A stretch of DNA of 64,000 nt, from NCBI RefSeq assembly GCF_003614435.1, contig NZ_CP025546.1, positions 2,542,001 through 2,606,000 on the forward strand, given 5' to 3'. Under the pieces are notes generated by a model. The model was given only the letters and a program-made list of their open reading frames with translations. It was not told the origin of the DNA and searched no databases. This DNA comes from Mycobacterium paragordonae. GTDB lineage: Bacteria; Actinomycetota; Actinomycetes; Mycobacteriales; Mycobacteriaceae. The position numbers were made by a program, and so were the translations under genes. Below are positions 1 to 6,995 of the stretch, one piece after another. The number at the start of each line of letters is the position of its first letter. Position 1 is the first letter of the stretch.

Positions 1-1061
1 GCCTTGTACGAGTCTTTCTTGAACTGCTCCGGGGCGGCCGAGTCGACGGCGAACCACGAACAGACCTCGGTTTCGTTCTCGCTGATCGGTTGCCACTGCC
101 GGATCGAGATGAAGGGCAGTACCTGCTCGCCCTCGGGAAGCTTGGGCCAGTTGTGCACGAAGCTGAGGTTCGGGAAACAGGTTGCGGCCGAGAACATGAA
201 GCCGTCCTGCGCAACCACTTGCTGCTGCGCCGGTGACCACACCGATTTGATCCGGGCAATCATCTCGTCCGGGTAGCCCACGTAACGCATCCGTTCGTCG
301 AAGTCGCCGGGCGGCAGCTTGTAGGTGGTTCCGCCGCCGTGCCCTGCCCAGTAGGTGGCTCCGTCTTTGCGCTTCTGCGCCTTGGGTTCACGGAACAGGC
401 CGATCTCGACGATCGAGGCGTGCGTGTGCGGGGTGTGGTACATGTCGCCGGAGAAGTTCTCCGCGCCGATCTTCCAATTCGCCTTGATGCGCCATCGCTG
501 CGGACCCCTGACTTGCAGTCCGTGGCTGCTCTGCTTGGTGTAGAAGTCCAGATAGAACGCGAAGTCGCCAAGGAATTCGCGTAACGGCTGCGCGTGCGGG
601 TCCAGACTGATGAAGATCAGTCCGTTGTAGCTGTCCAAATTCGGTGCGGGCAGCAGTGTTTGGCTCTTGTCGAAGCCGTCGTCGCCACCGTAGGCGTCAC
701 GGTGGAACGGCAGGCCGGTGAGGCGCCCGTCGTTGCGGTATGTCCAACCGTGGTAGGGGCAGCGGAAATTGGAGGCGTTGCCCATCTCGGCACGGCACAC
801 CTGCATCCCGCGGTGCAGGCACATGTTGAAAAGGGCCCGCACCTGACCGTCCGAGTCGCGGGCGATGATGAACGAATCGTCGAGTACGCGGCGCACCACA
901 TAGTCACCGTCGTGCGGGATCTCGGACTCGTGCGCCACAAACATCCAGGACCGGTTGAACAGCCGTTCCTTCTCCAGCGCGAACAGATCGGCGTCGTTGT
1001 AGATGTGCGCGGGGATCATCCCCTGACGCACGTGCTCGAAAAGTTGCCCGGTCAACCGCAC
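1..1061 (-). CDS. Rieske [2Fe-2S] aromatic-ring-hydroxylating dioxygenase, large subunit (3' end outside window)
   Basis: Reading the minus strand gives at least 353 residues, open to the window edge. Rieske ligands are visible as CLHRG near residues 81-85 and CPYHGW near 101-106. The mononuclear iron site follows as NWK...GDMYHTPHTH, the D-x2-H-x4-H pattern of ring-hydroxylating oxygenase alpha subunits. The family uses electrons from a reductase to add O2 to an aromatic or related ring; the substrate cannot be read from sequence. I chose GTG at 1061 because AGAAGG lies just upstream and a palindromic operator-like site lies behind it. An in-frame open stretch continues upstream (rare TTG codons), so a longer start is possible. 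The C-terminus is missing from the window. Confidence 0.85.
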   Translation of the reverse strand, partial: MRLTGQLFEHVRQGMIPAHIYNDADLFALEKERLFNRSWMFVAHESEIPHDGDYVVRRVLDDSFIIARDSDGQVRALFNMCLHRGMQVCRAEMGNASNFRCPYHGWTYRNDGRLTGLPFHRDAYGGDDGFDKSQTLLPAPNLDSYNGLIFISLDPHAQPLREFLGDFAFYLDFYTKQSSHGLQVRGPQRWRIKANWKIGAENFSGDMYHTPHTHASIVEIGLFREPKAQKRKDGATYWAGHGGGTTYKLPPGDFDERMRYVGYPDEMIARIKSVWSPAQQQVVAQDGFMFSAATCFPNLSFVHNWPKLPEGEQVLPFISIRQWQPISENETEVCSWFAVDSAAPEQFKKDSYK

Positions 1062-1086
1062 CTCGCCTTCTGCCTGGCCGCGTTTC

Positions 1087-1100
1087 TGTTCTACAGAACA
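1087..1100. promoter_or_regulatory. Inverted repeat TGTTCT-AC-AGAACA upstream of the Rieske dioxygenase
   Basis: Two 6-bp arms with a 2-bp spacer, ending 26 nt before the chosen GTG. The size and place fit a regulator operator overlapping the promoter or 5' leader. No regulator gene is visible next to it, so the binding protein is unknown. Confidence 0.4.
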
Positions 1101-1237
1101 CCATTCTGCCCTGCGGCCACAGCAGTTCAAACGGCAACTCACAGGCGGCTCACATTCAAACTCTGGCGCTGAGGGGGAATTCTGGCATCTGCGGCCTGCA
1201 GGGCCGTCGTGTCAGGGGAGGAATCTCAATGAAGTTG

Positions 1238-2464
1238 TCAAGCCGCCGCAGTGTTAGGCGCGGTGGGTTGATAGGGCCGATGGTCGCGCAGCATGGCCCA
1301 GAGGACGTTGAGGCGTCGGCGGGCCAAGGCGAGGACGGCTTGGGTATGGGTTTTGCCTTCGGATCTTTTGCGGTCGTAGTAGTTGCGCGAGGGTGTATCG
1401 GTGCGGATGGCGATCTGGGCGGACAGATAGCAGGCGCGCAGCAGGCGACGGTCGTAGCGGCGGGGGCGTTTGCGGTTGCCGCTGATGCGCCCGGAATCGC
1501 GCGGTACTGGTGCCAGCCCGGACACGCCGGCCAGGCGGTCGACGGAGTCGAAGGCGCTCAATTCGCCTCCGGTGGCGGCGAGGAATTCGGCGCCGAGCAC
1601 GACGCCGAAGCCGGGCATGCTCACGATGATCTCGGCGTGGCGGTGGCGGCGAAATCGGTCCTCGATCATCGTCTCAGTCGCGCCAATCTCGGTGTCGAGG
1701 GCCATCACCTCCTTGGCCAGCCGGGCGATCATGGTGGCGGCGAGGTTTTGACCAGGCACGATGCTGTGCTGGGCGTTGGCGGCCTCGATGGCTTTGGCTG
1801 CGACGGCAGAGGCGTTGCGCGCCTTGCGTTTAGCAAGCCAGGCCGTCAGCCGGGCAGGGCCTGCGCGGCGCAGCCCGTCGGGGGTCTGGTAGCCGGTCAG
1901 CAGGATCAGTGCGGCCTTGCTGGTGCTGTAGTCAAAGGCGCGCTCCAAAGCGGGGAAGTATTCCAGCAGCTGGGCTCGCAGCCGGTTGATCGCCCGGGTT
2001 CGATCGGCGACCAGATCGGTGCGCCGGCTGGAAAGGATGCGCAGCTCGACGGCGATGTCATCGCCGGGCCGCAGCGGCTGCAGATCACGGCGCATCCGGG
2101 CTTGGTCGGCGATGACGGCGGCGTCTTTGGCGTCGGTTTTGCCGTCGCCGCGATAGCCGGCCGAGGCGTGGTAGACGGTGCGGCCGGGAATGTAGAGCAA
2201 CCGCTGCTCGGAGGCGATGAGCAAGGTAATCAGCAACGCGGCGCCGCCGGCGTTGAGGTCGATCGCCCACGTAATGTCACCGCCGTCGGCCAGCGCCGTC
2301 ACGGCTCCAATCAGATCCAGCAGCGCCGTTTCGTCGTTAACGACGCGTTGCGACAGCAGCTGAATCCCTTCGACGTTTATGACCACGCAATGGTGGTCGG
2401 ATTTACCGGCGTCAACACCGGCCCAGACTTGTTGTCTCACAGCCACCTCCGTGATCGTTGTCAT
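1238..2464 (-). CDS. IS110-family transposase (DEDD recombinase), copy 1
   Basis: 408 residues from ATG 2464; a TTG nine bases upstream is an alternative. The N-terminal RuvC-like DEDD domain begins with VWAGVDAGKSDHH and includes AIDLNAGG and TDAKDAAVIAD carrying acidic residues. The C-terminal Tnp_IS116/IS110/IS902 domain contains MPGFGVVLGAEFLA and GLAPVPRDSGRISG, where the family's catalytic serine is expected. Family knowledge: this enzyme works with a bridge RNA from the non-coding end upstream of its gene to recombine a circular donor into target DNA. It differs from copy 2 at one residue: Phe here and Ser there, in MIEDR(F/S)RRHRH. Confidence 0.95.
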   Translation of the reverse strand: MTTITEVAVRQQVWAGVDAGKSDHHCVVINVEGIQLLSQRVVNDETALLDLIGAVTALADGGDITWAIDLNAGGAALLITLLIASEQRLLYIPGRTVYHASAGYRGDGKTDAKDAAVIADQARMRRDLQPLRPGDDIAVELRILSSRRTDLVADRTRAINRLRAQLLEYFPALERAFDYSTSKAALILLTGYQTPDGLRRAGPARLTAWLAKRKARNASAVAAKAIEAANAQHSIVPGQNLAATMIARLAKEVMALDTEIGATETMIEDRFRRHRHAEIIVSMPGFGVVLGAEFLAATGGELSAFDSVDRLAGVSGLAPVPRDSGRISGNRKRPRRYDRRLLRACYLSAQIAIRTDTPSRNYYDRKRSEGKTHTQAVLALARRRLNVLWAMLRDHRPYQPTAPNTAAA

Positions 2465-2473
2465 CGCTACCAA

Positions 2474-2650
2474 CCCAGCAGACGACCACGCCGACGTGTC
2501 CTTACACAGCGATCAAATCGCATCTCTCAATTAGCGGTCGAGTCGTTGCGGGACGACGGGCGGCCAATCCTCCTCGGCCATCAAATACAGCAACCACATG
2601 CAAGCCATACCCGACGTCCCTGGGCAATTCGAAGCCTAGAGCTAAGGGCA
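2474..2650 (-). ncRNA. Candidate IS110 bridge RNA, copy 1
   Basis: This is the non-coding end upstream of the transposase, where IS110 bridge RNAs lie. Ends are approximate. Read on the minus strand it shows two loops. Target loop: an 11-nt stem GGGACGTCGGG (2620-2610) against CCCGTCGTCCC (2560-2550) with one mismatch. The loop carries GCATGTGGTTG (2601-2591), which matches the left target half, and GAGGAGGATT (2575-2566), which is complementary to the right target half TCCTCC. Donor loop: TTGAGAG (2530-2524) resembles the element's right end TTGAGATTC, and GTAAGGA (2505-2499) is complementary to the left end TCCTTAC; ACGAC/GTCGT arms and the hairpin GCGAT-TTG-ATCGC lie around them. All four guide positions are read directly; RNA production is inferred. 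Confidence 0.72.
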
Positions 2651-2681
2651 ACGACCACCCTTCAAGAAAGGTAAGGACCAC

Positions 2682-3581
2682 ATGCGAAAAATCGGGCCGC
2701 GGATGCTGGCCATGATCGAACGGCAGGAGTGGCTCGATCGGCCCAGTTACCGTCTCGAGCACATCCTGACCTTGATGGTCAACGCTCTGGGCCGGATGCG
2801 CGACCGGGTGATGAACGCGCTGAACGGCGTCTGGCTCGGACACCCCGTGCATCCGCCGTTGGCGTCGTTGGCCAGCGGCGCGCTCGGGACGACGGTGGCG
2901 TTGGACGCGCTGAGCCTGGCGCCGGGACGACGCCCCGCCGACGAGCAGAACACCGCTCAGATCGCGTCGCATGCGCTCGCCCTCGGAATCGTGGCCAGCG
3001 TCGCGTCGGCGGTGACCGGGGTGTCGGATTGGCAGCACACCCACCAACGAGACCGGCGTGTCGGGTTGGTGCACGGCGCGGTGAACTCTTTCGCGACGCT
3101 CCTCTACGGACTGTCCTGGTGGGACCGTCACCGCGGACGCCACCTCCGGGGAGCGGGGCTGGCGGCCGCGGGCTACGCGATCACCCTGGGCGGCAGTTAC
3201 CTCGGCGGGGCGTTGGTGTTCGATTCCGGCATCGGCGTCGACCAGTCCGGTGACCGGTTGCGCACCCGCGAGTGGACGCCGGTGCTGCCGGCCAGCGCGC
3301 TGAACGGGAAACCGGTGCGCGTCGAGGTGGAAGGCGTGGGACTGGTTGTCTGCCAGAGCAATCCGGGGGAGGTGGCGGCTTTCGGAGAATTCTGCCCACA
3401 CCTGGCGGCGCCAATGGCCGACGGCTGGGTCGACCGCGGCCGGATCGTGTGTCCCTGGCATGGTTCACGATTCGCGCTGGAGTCTGGCGCGGTGCTGCGT
3501 GGCCCGTCGGCGGCCCCGCTGCCGCACTACGAAGCTCGACTGATGGAAGGAAACGTGGAAGTGCGTGGGGTAGCCAATTGA
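2682..3581 (+). CDS. DUF2231 membrane protein fused to a Rieske [2Fe-2S] domain
   Basis: 299 residues. The N-terminal two thirds contain a DUF2231-type membrane region with hydrophobic segments at roughly 60-80, 95-115, 130-150 and 165-185. A Rieske domain follows, with ligands in CPHLAAPM and CPWHGSRF. The first ligand box lacks the usual glycine (CxHxG becomes CPHLA). It is likely a membrane-anchored electron-transfer protein; the partner is unknown. The hemerythrin gene overlaps its 3' end by 4 nt. The IS110 copy ends 6 nt before the ATG. Without the IS, the upstream sequence would read GGGGAGGACCACATG, so the element split its ribosome binding site; AAGGA from the IS end now takes that place. 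Confidence 0.85.
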   Translation: MRKIGPRMLAMIERQEWLDRPSYRLEHILTLMVNALGRMRDRVMNALNGVWLGHPVHPPLASLASGALGTTVALDALSLAPGRRPADEQNTAQIASHALALGIVASVASAVTGVSDWQHTHQRDRRVGLVHGAVNSFATLLYGLSWWDRHRGRHLRGAGLAAAGYAITLGGSYLGGALVFDSGIGVDQSGDRLRTREWTPVLPASALNGKPVRVEVEGVGLVVCQSNPGEVAAFGEFCPHLAAPMADGWVDRGRIVCPWHGSRFALESGAVLRGPSAAPLPHYEARLMEGNVEVRGVAN

Positions 3582-4063
3582 ACGCCTATGAAGTGCTCAA
3601 GGATCACCATGTGGTGCTGAAAGGGTTGGGGCGCAAGGTCAGTGAGGCGCCGGTGGACAGCCAGGAACGTCATGAGCTTTTCGACGGGATGCTGCTGGAG
3701 CTGGACATCCACTTCCGGATCGAGGACGACCTGTACTACCCGGCGCTGGCGGCGGCCAGTGAGCTCATTGCGATCGCCCATGCCGAGCACCGGCAGGTGG
3801 TGGATCAGTTGGGCGTGCTGCTGCGTACCCCGCAGAGCTCGCCCAATTATCCGGACGAGTGGAACACCTTCAAGACCGTGCTTGAGGCGCATGCCGACGA
3901 AGAAGAACGCGACATGATTCCCGCCCCGGCGCCCGTGCAGATCACTGACGCCGAACTCGAGGAACTCGGCGACAAGATGGCCGCGCGAATCGCCCAGTTG
4001 CGCAGTTCGTCGCTGCACAAGCTACGCACCCGCGGTAAGGCGGCGCTGCTCAAGGCGATTTAG
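3578..4063 (+). CDS. Hemerythrin HHE cation-binding domain protein
   Basis: 161 residues from a TTG that overlaps the previous stop (TTGA). Iron ligand candidates appear in order: DHHVV near residue 9, HFRIEDD near 46, HAEHRQV near 64 and HADEEERDMIP near 105, the H...HxxxE...H...HxxxD pattern of HHE hemerythrins. Such proteins bind O2, NO or peroxide, or act in iron and redox handling. Coupling to the Rieske/DUF2231 gene suggests a two-gene redox unit. No ATG fits the frame near the N-terminus. Confidence 0.85.
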   Translation: MNAYEVLKDHHVVLKGLGRKVSEAPVDSQERHELFDGMLLELDIHFRIEDDLYYPALAAASELIAIAHAEHRQVVDQLGVLLRTPQSSPNYPDEWNTFKTVLEAHADEEERDMIPAPAPVQITDAELEELGDKMAARIAQLRSSSLHKLRTRGKAALLKAI

Positions 4064-4375
4064 GTGGCCGGCCGCCGGCCGATGGCGGCCATCATGATCG
4101 GCGTGAATACGCGGATGTTGCCGGCGAACCGGGCAGCTGCCGCGTCGGCGTCCGCACTGGCGATCAGCCCAGCCTCGACCACGGCTGCCCGCAGGCTCTC
4201 GAAAGACAATCGGAAGAAGTCGAAACCCGTTGTGCTGGAGTCGATCACCCTGGCCCGGCCTTCGCCGCGGACATCGATCAGCCCGGCGGCGGCCAGATCG
4301 GCGACCACCCGGCGGCCGTAGCAACCGGGCGCGTTCTTCGGCGAAGCCCTGGTCGTAGACGTAGTCGCTCGACAT
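4060..4375 (-). pseudogene. Remnant of a class I SAM-dependent methyltransferase
   Basis: The minus strand begins with ATG 4375 and a typical N-terminus, MSSDYVYDQGFAEERARL. It then continues only after a frame change into a family-like C-terminus: a short DLAAAGLIDVRGEG stretch, then FDFFRLSFESLRAAVVEAGL, ending in FTPIMMAAIGRRP. The central SAM-binding part (about 150 residues in intact relatives) is missing, so this is an internal deletion plus frameshift. It converges on the hemerythrin gene and is not expected to make an active enzyme. Confidence 0.7.
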
Positions 4376-4456
4376 GGCGCCAAGGGTATCGGTCGGCGCG
4401 GGCGCGCCCCGCAGGCATCGCGGACGCAGCGGGTGGCAGCGAGTAGCCTCCGCCTT

Positions 4457-5215
4457 GTGAAGGCCGCACCCCCGCCCGTCGCGTCGCAAGGCGACATCTC
4501 GGCAGAGATGGCCGCCGCCGCGGCCGGTTACTCGCGAGCCGGCGTAACGGAAGCCGGGCCACGCCTGGACTATCCGCCCTATCGCAGCAGCATCCTGCGG
4601 CACCCGGACAACCCACTACTGGCCGTGGATCCCGACGAGATCGAACGCTCGGCACCCTGTTTCGGCCACCAGGACGTCGATCCGCTCGATGCCGACCTGA
4701 CCGCCGGGTACCCGGGTGAACCGATCGGGGAGCGCATCATCGTGACTGGGCGCGTGCGCGACCAGTCCGGCCGGCCCGTCGCCGGACAGCTGCTGGAAAT
4801 CTGGCAGGCCAACGCCGCCGGCCGCTACCGGCATCAACTCGACCAACACCCGGCCCCGCTGGACCCGAATTTCACCGGTGCCGGCCGGTGCCTCACCGGG
4901 CCCGACGGTTCCTATCGCTTCACGACCATCAAGCCCGGCCCCTATCCCTGGCGTAACCACAGCAACGCCTGGCGTCCCGCGCACATCCATTTCTCGGTTT
5001 TCGGGACCGCGTTCACCCAACGCCTGGTCACCCAGATGTATTTTCCCAACGACCCACTGTTCGGCCTCGATCCGATCTTCCAATCGGTTCTCGACCCGAC
5101 GGCACGGGAACGCCTGGTGGCGCGCTATGACCACGACGTCACCGAACCGGAGTACGCGACCGGCTACCGGTGGGACATCGTCTTGAGCGATCACGTGTTG
5201 AGCCGGTACCGATGA
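4457..5215 (+). CDS. pcaH: Protocatechuate 3,4-dioxygenase beta subunit
   Basis: 252 residues from GTG 4457, the first in-frame start near the family N-terminus; ATG 4508 is an alternative. It is an intradiol ring-cleavage enzyme that opens protocatechuate to 3-carboxy-cis,cis-muconate using Fe(III) with PcaG. Visible features are an N-terminal RLDYPPYRSSILRHP typical of beta subunits and iron ligand candidates in GRYRHQ (Tyr), GPYPWRN (Tyr) and RPAHIHFSV (two His). The last 4 nt overlap pcaG (ATGA). It forms a coupled operon with pcaG and pcaB. Confidence 0.93.
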   Translation: MKAAPPPVASQGDISAEMAAAAAGYSRAGVTEAGPRLDYPPYRSSILRHPDNPLLAVDPDEIERSAPCFGHQDVDPLDADLTAGYPGEPIGERIIVTGRVRDQSGRPVAGQLLEIWQANAAGRYRHQLDQHPAPLDPNFTGAGRCLTGPDGSYRFTTIKPGPYPWRNHSNAWRPAHIHFSVFGTAFTQRLVTQMYFPNDPLFGLDPIFQSVLDPTARERLVARYDHDVTEPEYATGYRWDIVLSDHVLSRYR

Positions 5216-5781
5216 CTGAAGCAGCCTGTACCCCAGGACAGACCGTCGGGCCGTTCTTCGGCATCGGGCTGCCCTACGCACGCGACCGCGAACTGGTCTG
5301 CGACGAGTTTCCCGGCGCCGTCGAACTGCACGGCACCGTCTACGACGGCGCCGGAGCCGGGGTGCCCGACGCACTGGTGGAAATCTGGCAGCCCGACACC
5401 GCCGGCCGAATTTCGCGGGCGCCGGGCTCGCTGCGGCGCGACGGGTGGACTTTCACCGGCTGGGGCCGGGCCGCGACCGACGCGGACGGGCACTACTCGT
5501 TCACCACCGTGGCCCCGGGTCCCACGAGCACCGCGCGGCCGCGACATTTCGCCGTCGCCATCTTCGCGCGGGGCTTGCTGGATCGGCTGTTCACCCGCGC
5601 CTACCTGCCGGACACCGACCTGGACGGCGTACCGGAGTTGACCGCCCTCGAACCCCGGCGCCGGGCGACCATGCGCTGCCATGCCGAAACCGATTCGGGC
5701 CGAACCAGATACCGTTTCGATGTGCACCTGCAGGGGCCCGACGAGACGGTGTTCCTGACCTACCGTGACGGTCGGTCGTGA
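5212..5781 (+). CDS. pcaG: Protocatechuate 3,4-dioxygenase alpha subunit
   Basis: 189 residues from ATG 5212, which overlaps the pcaH stop. The family signature TPGQTVGPFFG occurs at the N-terminus, and the intradiol dioxygenase core includes VEIWQPDTAGR and GHYSFTTVAPG. The alpha subunit pairs with PcaH and lacks the full iron ligand set, as expected: the RPRHFAVAIF segment keeps one His where beta has AHIH. The 3' end overlaps pcaB by 4 nt (GTGA). Confidence 0.92.
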   Translation: MTEAACTPGQTVGPFFGIGLPYARDRELVCDEFPGAVELHGTVYDGAGAGVPDALVEIWQPDTAGRISRAPGSLRRDGWTFTGWGRAATDADGHYSFTTVAPGPTSTARPRHFAVAIFARGLLDRLFTRAYLPDTDLDGVPELTALEPRRRATMRCHAETDSGRTRYRFDVHLQGPDETVFLTYRDGRS

Positions 5782-6995
5782 CGAACTTGCTGTGGCCCGG
5801 TGAGGAACGCGCCGGCGAACACATGACCGACCCGGCGCTGTTGCAGGCCATGGTGGCGGTGGAGTCTGCATGGCTGGGTGCGCTGATGGCCGCAGGCCTG
5901 GCGCCGGCCGCGGAGGTGGACCTGCGGCCCCTGGTGGAGGAGCAGGACTGCGCGCGCCTGGCTTGCGGAGCCGAGGACGGCGGCAACCCGGTGATCGGCC
6001 TGGTGGCCCTGCTGCGCCAGCGGGCGGGGCAGGCGCTGAGTCCGTGGATACACCGGGGACTGACCAGCCAGGACGTGATCGACACCGCCCTGATGGTGGC
6101 TCTACGAGGCGTCATCGCCCAACTCGACGACCAACTGGCAACGCAGATCGACACCCTGTCGGCACTCGCCGACGCGCATCGGGGCACGCCCATGGTCGCC
6201 CGCACGCTGACCCAGCATGCCGCGCCCACCTCGTTCGGCGCCAAGGCGGCCGGCTGGCTCAACGGGGTTCTCGACGCCCATGACCGGCTGGTGGCGCTGC
6301 GCACCCCGGCTCAGTTCGGCGGGGCCGTCGGAACATGGGCAGCCACGGTGGAATTGGCCCGATCGGGTAGCGGCGCCGCCGATCCGGCCGAGCTCGCTGA
6401 ACGCGTCGTACGCACTGCCGCAACGACTTTGGGACTCGACTACCGCGTGCCCTGGCATACCGCACGGGGGCCGGTCACGGTGGCCGCCGATGCGCTGGTG
6501 GCTTGCACGGACAGCTGGGGCCACATTGCCTCGGACATCGTCACCCTGGCGCGTCCGGAAATCGGCGAACTCGGCGAACCTGCCGGCGCGGGTCGCGGGG
6601 GATCGTCGTCGATGACGCACAAGCGAAATCCCGTGTTGTCCATCTTGATCCGGCGGGCCGCGCTGGCGGCGCCGCCGCTGGCGGCCACTTTGCACCAGGC
6701 GGCCGCGCTGGCCAACGATGAGCGGCCCGACGGTGCCTGGCATGTCGAATGGGATACCTTGCGCACCCTGGCCCGACGGACCCTGGTGGCGGGTTCGCAG
6801 TGCGGCGAACTGCTGGCCGGCTTGCAGGTACACGCCGGACGCATGGCCGAAAACCTCAGTGCCGAAGATCTTCTCGGCGAGCAGCGGGCCATCGCCGAAC
6901 TGACCGGGAGGGAGCCGTCGCCGACCTACTTCGGCGCGATCGACCGGTTGATCGACGAGAGCTTGCGTGGGGCCCGCCGCGCCGTCGACAACTAG
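5778..6995 (+). CDS. pcaB: 3-carboxy-cis,cis-muconate cycloisomerase
   Basis: 405 residues from GTG 5778. It belongs to the fumarase/aspartase superfamily: the signature GSSSMTHKRNP sits near residue 275, with HRGLTSQDVIDTA and TLTQHAAPTSFG as further conserved blocks. It lactonises the PcaGH product to 4-carboxymuconolactone. The next enzymes of the beta-ketoadipate pathway (decarboxylase, enol-lactone hydrolase, thiolase) are not adjacent. The gene converges on the methyltransferase gene, overlapping its stop by 4 nt. Confidence 0.92.
   Translation: MTNLLWPGEERAGEHMTDPALLQAMVAVESAWLGALMAAGLAPAAEVDLRPLVEEQDCARLACGAEDGGNPVIGLVALLRQRAGQALSPWIHRGLTSQDVIDTALMVALRGVIAQLDDQLATQIDTLSALADAHRGTPMVARTLTQHAAPTSFGAKAAGWLNGVLDAHDRLVALRTPAQFGGAVGTWAATVELARSGSGAADPAELAERVVRTAATTLGLDYRVPWHTARGPVTVAADALVACTDSWGHIASDIVTLARPEIGELGEPAGAGRGGSSSMTHKRNPVLSILIRRAALAAPPLAATLHQAAALANDERPDGAWHVEWDTLRTLARRTLVAGSQCGELLAGLQVHAGRMAENLSAEDLLGEQRAIAELTGREPSPTYFGAIDRLIDESLRGARRAVDN

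Larger units (their letters stand above)
1221..2675 (-). mobile_element. IS110-family insertion sequence, copy 1 (1455 bp)
   Basis: The block 1217-2678 is repeated at 36879-38340 with a single substitution (A1653 versus G37315). Comparing flanks shows that AGGA occurs at both junctions, so the exact crossover lies within those four bases; I place the 2-bp core as AG (CT on the element's own strand). There are no terminal inverted repeats and no target duplication beyond this core, as is usual for IS110. Transposase and bridge-RNA region read on the minus strand, so the element's left end is at 2675 and its right end at 1221. The element sits between the Rieske dioxygenase promoter region and the start of the DUF2231 gene. 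Confidence 0.93.

Noticed and set aside
1062..1216. Remains of a further gene between the Rieske dioxygenase and the IS
   Set aside because: No start, ribosome binding site or recognisable protein segment; the in-frame extension of the dioxygenase is the only open stretch.
1229..2674. 481-codon plus-strand frame across the IS as a protein-coding gene
   Set aside because: It is antisense to a fully conserved transposase and has no recognisable domain; composition is that of a shadow. Kept only as a possible coupling device in the findings.
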